Shown one piece after another: positions 7,980 through 15,731 of a stretch of 51,405 bases of DNA (position 1 is the stretch's first letter; every line of letters starts with the position of its first letter). This stretch comes from Nostoc spongiaeforme FACHB-130 (lineage in GTDB: Bacteria; Cyanobacteriota; Cyanobacteriia; Cyanobacteriales; Nostocaceae), in the NCBI RefSeq assembly GCF_014698475.1, contig NZ_JACJTB010000047.1:1-51405 (forward strand). The letters run 5' to 3'. A model generated the notes under the pieces. The model was not told the DNA's origin. It did not search any database and worked only from the letters and a program-made list of their open reading frames with translations. A program made the translations under genes and the position numbers.

Positions 7980-8630
7980 TTATTTGTCAGATGTCGGACA
8001 CAAATCAGCCAACTCACAAGCTGAACAAGCGGGAGAACGGGCTTTACAAATAGCACGACCATGATAAATTAGCCGAATTGACCAATTTTCCCAATCTGGT
8101 TGGGGTAATAATTTCATTAAATCTTGTTCAATTTTAATGGGTTCAGCATGTTTAGTTAAACCCAGGCGTTGACTGAGGCGCTTAACGTGAGTATCTACAG
8201 TTACTCCAGCATTGATCCCATAAGCGTGAGCTAAAACTACATTTGCTGTTTTTCGCGCCACGCCAGGTAATTTTAATAGTTGCTCCATTTGATTAGGAAC
8301 AACCGAATCAAATTCAGTCGCAATCATTCGACAGGCGGCTTGAATATTTTTAGCTTTGTTGCGATAAAACCCTGTAGAACGCACCAAGTTTTCTAATTCT
8401 TCTAAATCAGCATTGGCTAAACTGGCTGCATCGGGAAAGCGACCAAATAAAGCTGGTGTAACTTTATTGACGCGCTCATCTGTACATTGTGCGGAAAGAA
8501 TCGTTGCAACGAGTAATTGTACAGGTGTTGAGTAGTTTAATGAGCAAGTTGCATCTGGGTATAAATGCTTGAGGCGTTGGAGAATTTCTAACGCTCGTTG
8601 TTTTTTTGAGGGAGATTTGCGGGTGGTCAT
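7980..8630 (-). CDS. nth: Endonuclease III (DNA glycosylase/AP lyase)
   Basis: Base-excision repair enzyme removing oxidised pyrimidines. About 216 residues from ATG 8630 (MTTRKSPSKKQRALEIL); an in-frame upstream ATG at 8642 would add MPFF but is less like the family. The helix-hairpin-helix LPGVARKTANVVLAHAYG, the catalytic Asp block VDTHVKRLSQRLGLT and the C-terminal 4Fe-4S loop (Cys-x6-Cys-x2-Cys-x5-Cys in CKARSPACSACELADLCP) are all intact, so an active enzyme is expected. Co-directional with rseP upstream, but a terminator-like pair of hairpins separates them. Confidence 0.95.
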   Translation of the reverse strand: MTTRKSPSKKQRALEILQRLKHLYPDATCSLNYSTPVQLLVATILSAQCTDERVNKVTPALFGRFPDAASLANADLEELENLVRSTGFYRNKAKNIQAACRMIATEFDSVVPNQMEQLLKLPGVARKTANVVLAHAYGINAGVTVDTHVKRLSQRLGLTKHAEPIKIEQDLMKLLPQPDWENWSIRLIYHGRAICKARSPACSACELADLCPTSDK

Positions 8631-8710
8631 AAAAAAAGGCAAAAGTAAAAAGGCAAAAGTAAAAAAATAATTGCCTATTTACTCAGAAATTAGTAAGTAA
8701 AAAATAAATT

Positions 8711-8763
8711 AGCCTGCACGGGCAGGCTTGGTTTGATTAGCACCAGACTTGAGTCTGAGTGCT
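8711..8763 (-). terminator. Tandem hairpins between rseP and nth
   Basis: Hairpin 1: AGCCTGC-ACGG-GCAGGCT (8711-8728), followed on the minus strand by AATTTATTTTTT. Hairpin 2: AGCACCAGACT-TG-AGTCTGAGTGCT with one bulged base (8739-8763), followed on the plus strand by TTAATTTT. Probably terminates rseP transcripts. Confidence 0.7.
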
Positions 8764-8780
8764 TTAATTTTGTACCATGA

Positions 8781-9854
8781 CTACTGAGTAGTTAACTGGA
8801 TGGTTTCTTTGACAATTAAGAAAATACCTAAACCCAAAAGTAGGACTAAGCCAGTTTGCATTACACCTTCTTGAATGCGGTTAGGTAAGGGTTTACCGCG
8901 TAAACCTTCAATTAATAGAAAAGCTAGTTGTCCGCCATCTAATGCTGGGAGGGGCAATATGTTGATAATGGCTAAGTTAATGCTGATAATTGCGGCAAAA
9001 GATAACAAGTTTGTGCTGTCATCGGCGGCTAATTTTGCACCAACTTTGACGATATTAACTGGGCCAGAAACTTGTCCGATGGTTTGTTGGAAGTTGGTAA
9101 TTAATTGTCCAAAACCATTAAGTGTGCCGACAAATAATTGTTGGAAGCGGTTAGCTGCAATGCCAAAAATCTCAAAAGGATTGCTAGGGCGACGAAAAAC
9201 AGGTTTACCATTTGGCCCTAATTGAATACCAACCAAGCCTTTACCATCTGCGCCTAGTGTGGGAGTTAATTTCAGAGAAACTTGTTGATCTTTCTGCTGA
9301 ACTTTGAGGGAAATTTCCTGATTGGGATGGGTTTGAATTTCTTTGGTCAAGATAGCTGTGGACTTGTCGGAAGCTGGAAGTTCTTGACCGTTAATGGCTA
9401 AAACGATATCACCTTCTCTAATTCCGGCTTGATAGGCTATGGATTGTTCATTGACTGGTTGAACAATTACACCGGGTTGATAATTAAACTTTTCGGGGAT
9501 GCCGACAATGCCCAATTGCAGTACTAGAACTAAATAGGCAAAGATTAAATTTGCGATGACTCCCGCACTGATCACGATCGCCCGGTCTAAAATTGGACGG
9601 TTACGCAGCAGATTCGGGTCGTTGGGTGGAATGTCACTATCTGGGTCATCATCGGGAAAACCAACAAAGCCACCCAAGGGAAAAGCACGTATAGCATATT
9701 CGGTTTCCGTTCCTTGGTATTTCCACAAAATCGGCCCAAACCCCAAGGAAAAGCGGTTAGCATAAATGCCTTGAGACCTTGCTGCTACAAAGTGTCCCAG
9801 TTCATGTACCAAAATTAAAACAGCCAAGACTGCGATCGCTGCTAAAACTGACAT
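8781..9854 (-). CDS. rseP: RseP-type site-2 protease (M50 membrane metalloprotease)
   Basis: Intramembrane zinc protease; in E. coli RseP cleaves an anti-sigma factor and signal-peptide remnants. 357 residues. The HExxH zinc motif is in the first membrane helix (VLILVHELGHFVAARSQGI, residues about 14-32), a PDZ domain spans about 125-200 (AYQAGIREGDIVLAINGQELP), and the third ligand lies in the LDG helix NILPLPALDGGQLAF near residue 300. A C-terminal hydrophobic helix follows. All catalytic residues are present. The substrate in cyanobacteria is not deducible here; a partner anti-sigma gene is not visible. Confidence 0.93.
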   Translation of the reverse strand: MSVLAAIAVLAVLILVHELGHFVAARSQGIYANRFSLGFGPILWKYQGTETEYAIRAFPLGGFVGFPDDDPDSDIPPNDPNLLRNRPILDRAIVISAGVIANLIFAYLVLVLQLGIVGIPEKFNYQPGVIVQPVNEQSIAYQAGIREGDIVLAINGQELPASDKSTAILTKEIQTHPNQEISLKVQQKDQQVSLKLTPTLGADGKGLVGIQLGPNGKPVFRRPSNPFEIFGIAANRFQQLFVGTLNGFGQLITNFQQTIGQVSGPVNIVKVGAKLAADDSTNLLSFAAIISINLAIINILPLPALDGGQLAFLLIEGLRGKPLPNRIQEGVMQTGLVLLLGLGIFLIVKETIQLTTQ

Positions 9855-10348
9855 AAAGCAAATAAGTCAAAATATTCGGATATATTTCCTTATTGTAGTA
9901 GTTGAAGAACGGACGCTGAGACTGAATGCTGTTATATGTCCTGAAGTTCTAGCTTGAGTTTACGAGCCAGGAAGGCAGCAGAGGAGAGATTTTAACTGAC
10001 TTATTTATGGGTGGGAAAAAACTAAAGTATGTTCAACAAGGACGCTAAGAACGCAAATTTATCAGAGTTTGAGAGATTTCTTGCGTCAGTCTTAATGGTA
10101 TTAATTCAACAAGGCAGTTCTGATGAAACTGATTTTACAGCACTAAATAAAAGCTTGGGCATTGCTCAAAGAGCATTTGCTACTTGGACAATGCCTTCAG
10201 CTAGTTGGGTATGTAGATTTGGCTGACTCGATTTCTATTATGTCTAGCCGATGTATGAAATGATGTTGGGGTTTTTGTTTAACTTGGCGTATAACTTGTA
10301 TAAGTTGTATACAAACAAGTAATCTTATACAGATTTTGGTGGTAGATT
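9855..10348. promoter_or_regulatory. Intergenic region with palindromic operator candidate before the NACHT gene
   Basis: No convincing gene in 9855-10348. Just upstream of the HTH-NACHT gene is a cluster of related motifs: TTGTATA at 10296-10302, TTGTATA at 10305-10311 as part of the perfect palindrome TTGTATACAA (10305-10314), outer arms ACTTGT (10294-10299) and ACAAGT (10315-10320), and TTATACA at 10325-10331. Since the encoded protein starts with a DNA-binding-like HTH, autoregulation at this site is a reasonable inference. A GGTGG stretch 7 bases before ATG 10349 may serve as the RBS. Confidence 0.5.
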
Positions 10349-12664
10349 ATGGCAAAGCGATCGCTCCAAGCATCAGCTGAAGGGATCAGAAAAGCAAAAC
10401 AATCCTTTAAACGTAAAGGTTGGACACAAGAATATTTAGCAGCTGAGGTAGGCTTAGAGACTCGCCAAGCCATTTGGAAGTTTTTTACTGGCCAACGGAT
10501 AGACCGTCATGTATTTAACGATATTTGCTTTGCCCTGGAACTGGATACCGCAGAAATCGCCCAGTCTTTCACCACAGATGAATCAAGTTTGTTAGACAGC
10601 CCTGCAAATCTGTCATTAGATATTGAGGTAGTCGTACAAAAACTGCGGTCTATTTATCACGAAAACATTCAAATGCAGTGCGGTACTGTGCAAATTTTGG
10701 ATGTTGCCCAACCGATACAATTCAATGATATTTATGTAGATGTTGAGATTTTAGAAGAAATTAACAGTCGCAGATGGCTAGAAATTAAGAAATTTCCCCA
10801 GGTATGGATGAAAGAAAATAACTCCTTGGGTGTAGCTGACTGGCCGCAAACTAAAACTTCGGGAATCGCAGCAGTCAAAAAATATGACAAGCTGATGGTG
10901 CTAGGTAAGCCTGGTGCTGGCAAAACCACATTTTTGCAGGCGATCGCCAATAGTTGTAATCTAGGATTATTTCAACCTGATTATTTACCCATCTTTATCC
11001 GTTTAAAAGACTTGGCGGAAGATATTCGCGGTTCTAGTCAAATTAGTTTATTTAACTATTTATATGAATCTTTTCTCAATTTGGAAATTAGTGAACAAGA
11101 ACTAAATACAGTCTTTACTCATGGACGAGCCTTAATTTTATTAGATGGCTTAGATGAAGTCATTGGTAAAGATATCAGTAAAATCATCAGCAAAATTCGT
11201 CAGTTTACAGAAAAATTTTACAAAAATAAAATAATCATTACTTGTAGACTAGGTGTACAAAATTATAAATTTTATGGCTTTACAGAAGTCGAAATTAGCA
11301 ATTTTAGTCAATCGCAAATAGCTAATTTTGCCGAAAAATGGTTTCTTTCAGTTGCCAAGCAATCTCCAGCCATAGCCAAAGACTTATCCAGTCGATTTAT
11401 GCAAAAGCTGGAATTAAAAGCAAATTTCCCAATTCTAGATTTAGCAACCACACCACTTTTACTGAATTTTATTTGTTTAATCTTTCAGTTTAATGAAGAT
11501 TTTCCCCACAATCGTGCTGAAATTTATAAACAAATTTTAGACTTACTCCTCACGCGCTGGGATGAAGCTAAAGGTATTAAAAGAGATGAAATTTATCCTC
11601 ATTTTTCGCTGTTACACAAAATTAAATTACTCAGCCATCTAGCAGCTATTACCTTTCCCCAAAGCAGTTATTTCCAACCTGAATCTCATCTGTGCCAACT
11701 AATTACAGATTATTTACTGCAAAATTTTAATCCACCTCAAGATGCCGCAGCTTTAGAAATAGAAAGTGCATCTATATTACAGGCAATTGAAGCCCAACAC
11801 GGATTATTAATGCAAAAAGCACTGGGGATTTATGCTTTTTCGCATTTCAGCTTACAACAATATCTAACAGCTAAGGAAATAGTGATTAACATTAATTCGC
11901 CAACACTAGCAGAATTGATGAATCACCTGAGTAAAAAATATTGGCGGGAAGTTTTTTTACTAAGTGCAGGAATGTTAAACCCTGCTGATGAATTATTAAA
12001 ATCAATGAAAAAAAAGATTGATAATTTATCTCGAAAAAATTATAAATTACATCATTTACTGACTTGGTTAATGCAAAAATCCGCCGCCGTCAACACGCCT
12101 TATCATATAGCAAGTGTGCGGGCTTTTTACTTTACTCTGGCCTTGCCTTCAGAATGTGCTTTAGCTTGTAATCAAGAATTTGCAATACTTTTGGATAATC
12201 AGCTTGCAGGCAATCTCGCCGAAGATTTAGCCTTAGATTTGGCTTTAACGCATGGATTGACTGTGAGTTTGGGCATAAATCCTGATATTTTCTTACCAAG
12301 ATTTTCGGCTTTGAGTTTATCCCTTGATCTCAAGCATTTGTTAATAAATCAACCAGAACTACTCACAGCATTGCAAAACCTTAAAAATCAGTTACCTTCA
12401 CCCAGCCAAGGTAGAGAAGTTTTAAAAATTTGGTGGCAAGAGAATGGCAAAAGCTGGACAGAAAGCTTACGTAATTGGATGATTACCAACCGACAAATCG
12501 GGCATAATTGGCAATTCAATCTTCAAGATTTGGAGGAGATACAACAGTATTGGGATGCTAACCAATTACTTTTAGACTGTTTGAAAACCGCAAGTGATGT
12601 TTCTCTGGACTTACGGAATTATTTAGAGACAAGTTTGTTTTTACCTGGGAAGTCTGACGATTGA
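10349..12664 (+). CDS. HTH-NACHT STAND NTPase
   Basis: 771 residues. Domains in order: an N-terminal helix-turn-helix-like module (residues about 5-70, GWTQEYLAAEVGLETRQAIWKFFTG), a linker, and a NACHT NTPase with Walker A GKPGAGKTT (about 186-194) and Walker B ALILLDGLDEV (about 261-271). After this come the NACHT winged-helix region and a long helical C terminus ending in the LDLRNYLETSLFLPG pattern typical of cyanobacterial NACHT proteins. STAND NTPases of this type oligomerise when a sensor is triggered, and some bacterial NACHT proteins are anti-phage defence genes. No toxin or nuclease domain is evident, so the effector may be the N-terminal module or absent. Monocistronic, preceded by a palindromic operator candidate. 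Confidence 0.88.
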   Translation: MAKRSLQASAEGIRKAKQSFKRKGWTQEYLAAEVGLETRQAIWKFFTGQRIDRHVFNDICFALELDTAEIAQSFTTDESSLLDSPANLSLDIEVVVQKLRSIYHENIQMQCGTVQILDVAQPIQFNDIYVDVEILEEINSRRWLEIKKFPQVWMKENNSLGVADWPQTKTSGIAAVKKYDKLMVLGKPGAGKTTFLQAIANSCNLGLFQPDYLPIFIRLKDLAEDIRGSSQISLFNYLYESFLNLEISEQELNTVFTHGRALILLDGLDEVIGKDISKIISKIRQFTEKFYKNKIIITCRLGVQNYKFYGFTEVEISNFSQSQIANFAEKWFLSVAKQSPAIAKDLSSRFMQKLELKANFPILDLATTPLLLNFICLIFQFNEDFPHNRAEIYKQILDLLLTRWDEAKGIKRDEIYPHFSLLHKIKLLSHLAAITFPQSSYFQPESHLCQLITDYLLQNFNPPQDAAALEIESASILQAIEAQHGLLMQKALGIYAFSHFSLQQYLTAKEIVININSPTLAELMNHLSKKYWREVFLLSAGMLNPADELLKSMKKKIDNLSRKNYKLHHLLTWLMQKSAAVNTPYHIASVRAFYFTLALPSECALACNQEFAILLDNQLAGNLAEDLALDLALTHGLTVSLGINPDIFLPRFSALSLSLDLKHLLINQPELLTALQNLKNQLPSPSQGREVLKIWWQENGKSWTESLRNWMITNRQIGHNWQFNLQDLEEIQQYWDANQLLLDCLKTASDVSLDLRNYLETSLFLPGKSDD

Positions 12665-13095
12665 AATTGTGGCTATAAGACAATATGCTTCAGTTAAGGT
12701 GATGAGAGTTGATTTCTCAATTTCTGCTCTACCTATTAGATAATGAGAAAGATTTGGGGGATTCTCCCCCAAGCCCCCGATTGGGGGACGGTTGCGTCCC
12801 CCAAACCCCCTCCAAAATTATTTTTTCGTTTTTTGTTGAGTTTCCATTTGCTGGTTTTGTTGAAATTTATTTTTCGGCGTTGCTGATTAGAAGAGTGTTT
12901 TCTGTTTCGCGCCTTTGCGCCTTTGCGCGAAACATCGATAGTTAAAGTTGCTAAAAAAGCTTAATTCATTCCGCATTTATGCAACGCCAATTTTTTTATC
13001 TGAACCGTATTGGTATATAAATCAAACTTGAGATAGGCGACAAAAATTCAGTCTTAATTCTAAATTACAAAAGTTGCGTCTAACTTCTCAAGGTT
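12665..13095. repeat. Intergenic region with two palindromic repeats
   Basis: No gene supported. A GGGGGATTCTCCCCC palindrome runs into a CCCCCGATTGGGGG palindrome and a GGACGGTTGCGTCC one (12755-12812). At 12904-12933 GTTTCGCGC...GCGCGAAAC flanks tandem CTTTGCGC units, a member of the dispersed CTTTGCG family. Both match the style of mobile short palindromes in Nostocales. Confidence 0.6.
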
Positions 13096-14421
13096 ATGAA
13101 ATTTCTTCGGCGTTGTTGGTGGTTGGCTTTTTTATTAATGACAGCAGGTTGTAACCAAACTCGTGCCGTTTCTGAATCTACGCCTGCGCCTCTATTAGCA
13201 GCAAATACACAATCAAAAAATATTATCCGTACTGAACCGCTTGCGCCACAACCAATTCGCATCAATTTGCAGAAGTTACCGCCACCTTTTGCTACCAAAA
13301 GCGCCTCGAAGCGCCCAGAGATAGTATCTATTCCGCAAAATCCGGTGTTGCGTGTACCACCAGGATTTCAGGTGAATGTCTTTGCGGAAGGTTTGGACGC
13401 ACCCCGGTGGTTGGCTTTAACTCCCAGTGGCGATGTGCTGGTGACAGAAACGAGGGAAAACCGCATCCGTTTGTTGAGAGACAGTAATGGCGATGGTGTG
13501 GCTGATGTGAGTCAAACATTTGCGAGTGCAGACAATGGCTTAAATATTCCTTTTGGGATGGCGTTTGCGGGGAATTATTTCTTTTTGGGGAATACTGATG
13601 AGGTTTTACGGTTTCCTTACAGCAAAGGACAAAAGCAACTATCGGGGACTGGGACAAAAATTGCTGATCTTCCTGGCGGTGGTTATAACCAACATTGGAC
13701 AAGAAATGTAGTAGCTGCACCAGATGGTAAGAAGTTGTATGTTTCGGTTGGTTCTCGTTCTAATGTGGATGAGGAAGAGTTACCGAGGGCTTCTGTACAG
13801 GTGATGAATTTGGATGGTTCTCAAAAGCAGACTTTCGCCTTTGGTTTGCGAAATCCTGTGGGTTTGGATTTTCATCCGGTGACGAAGGAACTCTACACAA
13901 CGGTGAATGAACGGGATGGTATTGGGGATGATTTGGTTCCTGATTATTTCACCCGCATTCGGCAGGGAGAATTTTATGGTTGGCCTTATACTTACTTAAC
14001 ACCAAATACACTTGACCCCCGTCAAACGGCGAATGGTAAAAGTAAACGCCCAGATTTAGCAGCCCGGACTCGTACGCCTGATGTGTTATTTCAAGCTCAT
14101 TCGGCGGCGTTAGGTGTGCAGTTTTACGATGGTAAGAGTTTTCCTGAAAAATACAAAAATGGCGCTTTTGTGGCGTTTCGTGGTTCTTGGAACCGCGATC
14201 GCGGGACTGGTTATAAAGTTGTATTTGTACCTTTTAATACCCAAGGACGACCACAAGGTAATTACGAAGATTTCCTCACAGGATTTTTGTTAAATCCCAG
14301 TACCCCAACTACTTGGGGAAGGCCTGTTGGTTTATTAGTTTTACCTGATGGGAGTTTATTAGTCACAGAGGAAGCTAATAACCGGATTTATCGCATTCAA
14401 TATGTAGGTAATCAAAAATAG
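13096..14421 (+). CDS. PQQ-type sugar (L-sorbosone) dehydrogenase-like lipoprotein
   Basis: 441 residues. The N terminus is a lipoprotein signal (RRCWWLAFLLMTAGC, lipobox ending at Cys about 19), so the protein is probably membrane-anchored outside the cytoplasm. The rest is a six-bladed beta-propeller related to soluble glucose/L-sorbosone dehydrogenases (GSDH): PPGFQVNVFAEGLDAPRWLALTPSGDVLVTE, AFGLRNPVGLDFHP, GEFYGWPYTYLTP, FRGSWNRDRGTGYKVVFVPF and a final GSLLVTEEANNRIYRI. Real substrates of cyanobacterial members are not established. It precedes the NHL/hyp genes on the same strand but with 78 bases between and no known role in hydrogenase assembly. Confidence 0.88.
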   Translation: MKFLRRCWWLAFLLMTAGCNQTRAVSESTPAPLLAANTQSKNIIRTEPLAPQPIRINLQKLPPPFATKSASKRPEIVSIPQNPVLRVPPGFQVNVFAEGLDAPRWLALTPSGDVLVTETRENRIRLLRDSNGDGVADVSQTFASADNGLNIPFGMAFAGNYFFLGNTDEVLRFPYSKGQKQLSGTGTKIADLPGGGYNQHWTRNVVAAPDGKKLYVSVGSRSNVDEEELPRASVQVMNLDGSQKQTFAFGLRNPVGLDFHPVTKELYTTVNERDGIGDDLVPDYFTRIRQGEFYGWPYTYLTPNTLDPRQTANGKSKRPDLAARTRTPDVLFQAHSAALGVQFYDGKSFPEKYKNGAFVAFRGSWNRDRGTGYKVVFVPFNTQGRPQGNYEDFLTGFLLNPSTPTTWGRPVGLLVLPDGSLLVTEEANNRIYRIQYVGNQK

Positions 14422-14499
14422 ACTAAAAAATAGCAACCGCCGATACAAGCTGATATCCGCCGATAATTTTAAATAAAAATTAGTGTTTCGTGGCGGTTC

Positions 14500-15693
14500 A
14501 TGTCTATTCCTAACAATAGTAATTCTGTAACAAGTTTATCTAATTTACCTTTATCACCATTTGGTGCGGAGGTAATTTTAGGTACTAGTCTTGAACCGCA
14601 ACAATTAGCTATACCAATAGCACCTAGTCCAATCACAATGTTTGGCCCCCGTGGGGCTTGTTTAATATCAGAAAATCAGTCATTGTGGGTGTCAGATACA
14701 GGACATCATAGATTATTAGGATGGCGCAATTTACCAACGGTCGATAATCAACCGGCAGACTGGGTAATTGGACAACCAGACTTTTATCATGAAGGTCAAA
14801 ATGCGAAAGGTAAGCCAGGTAGAAATACGGTTAGCGTCCCCACCGGAATTTGTATTTGTGGGCAAGGTTTAGCGGTGGCTGATGCTTGGAATCATCGCGT
14901 TTTGATTTGGCAAAATGTCCCAGAAGATAGCAATGTGCCAGCCGATTTGGTGTTAGGACAAGCGAATTTTATTGATAATGAACCTAATCGCGGTACTCAA
15001 AAAGCAACTGCCAATACAATGCACTGGCCTTATGGTGTTTTCTATCATCAAGGTAAGCTATTTGTGGCGGATACGGGTAATCGCAGGTTGTTAATTTGGC
15101 GGGAATTACCCACGGAAAATGGTCAACCTGCGGATATAGTTCTGGGACAACCAGATATGATTTCTCGTAATGAAAATGGCGGTGCTTCTGCAACGGCGGC
15201 GAGTATGCGTTGGTGTCATGATATTGCAGTGTGGCATGATAATTTAGTTGTTGCTGATGCGGGTAATCATCGCGTGATGATTTGGCAAGGTATCCCCACA
15301 GAAAATAATGCGCCTTGTGCGGTAGTGTTAGGACAAAATAGCTTTGATTTTGTAGAGATGAATCAAGGAGTATATTGGCCGAGTGGAAGTAGTTTAAGTA
15401 TGCCTTATGGGGTGGCGACGACTGCGGAATGGTTGCTAGTGGCGGATACGGCGAATTCACGGTTGCTAGGATGGCAGCAGCCGGAATCTATATTATCATT
15501 GCAAGGTGCGATCGCTTCGGCAATTATTGGACAAAGTAGCTTTGCAAGCAAAAGCGAAAACCGCAATTATGGACTCCCGAAGCGTGATAGTTTGAATTGG
15601 CCTTATGGGGTAAAAATTTGCGGGAATACGGCGATAATTGCTGATTCTGGAAATAATCGGGTTTTATTGTGGGGGTTTGATGGGGAGAATTAA
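14500..15693 (+). CDS. NHL-repeat beta-propeller protein next to hyp genes
   Basis: 397 residues made of NHL-type repeats; each carries a core such as LWVSDTGHHRLLGW, LAVADAWNHRVLIW, LFVADTGNRRLLIW, LVVADAGNHRVMIW, LLVADTANSRLLGW and AIIADSGNNRVLLWG, i.e. six blades of about 55 residues. No signal peptide. In Anabaena/Nostoc an NHL protein lies directly upstream of hypF in an extended hyp operon, and that group of genes has been proposed to help mature the small subunit of the uptake hydrogenase. The same order here (38-base gap to hypF) supports that role. Scaffold or partner-binding function is an inference from the fold. Confidence 0.88.
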   Translation: MSIPNNSNSVTSLSNLPLSPFGAEVILGTSLEPQQLAIPIAPSPITMFGPRGACLISENQSLWVSDTGHHRLLGWRNLPTVDNQPADWVIGQPDFYHEGQNAKGKPGRNTVSVPTGICICGQGLAVADAWNHRVLIWQNVPEDSNVPADLVLGQANFIDNEPNRGTQKATANTMHWPYGVFYHQGKLFVADTGNRRLLIWRELPTENGQPADIVLGQPDMISRNENGGASATAASMRWCHDIAVWHDNLVVADAGNHRVMIWQGIPTENNAPCAVVLGQNSFDFVEMNQGVYWPSGSSLSMPYGVATTAEWLLVADTANSRLLGWQQPESILSLQGAIASAIIGQSSFASKSENRNYGLPKRDSLNWPYGVKICGNTAIIADSGNNRVLLWGFDGEN

Positions 15694-15731
15694 ACGAACC
15701 GCCAAGCCGCCAAGGACGCAAAGAGAAGAAT

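Noticed and set aside
10029-10226. 65-codon open frame before the NACHT gene
   Set aside because: No RBS, no recognisable family, and its start overlaps a sequence like the dispersed GGACGC-AAG repeat; probably chance.
12709-12945. 78-codon open frame after the NACHT gene
   Set aside because: Mostly translation of GC-rich palindromic repeats; no protein-like conservation pattern.
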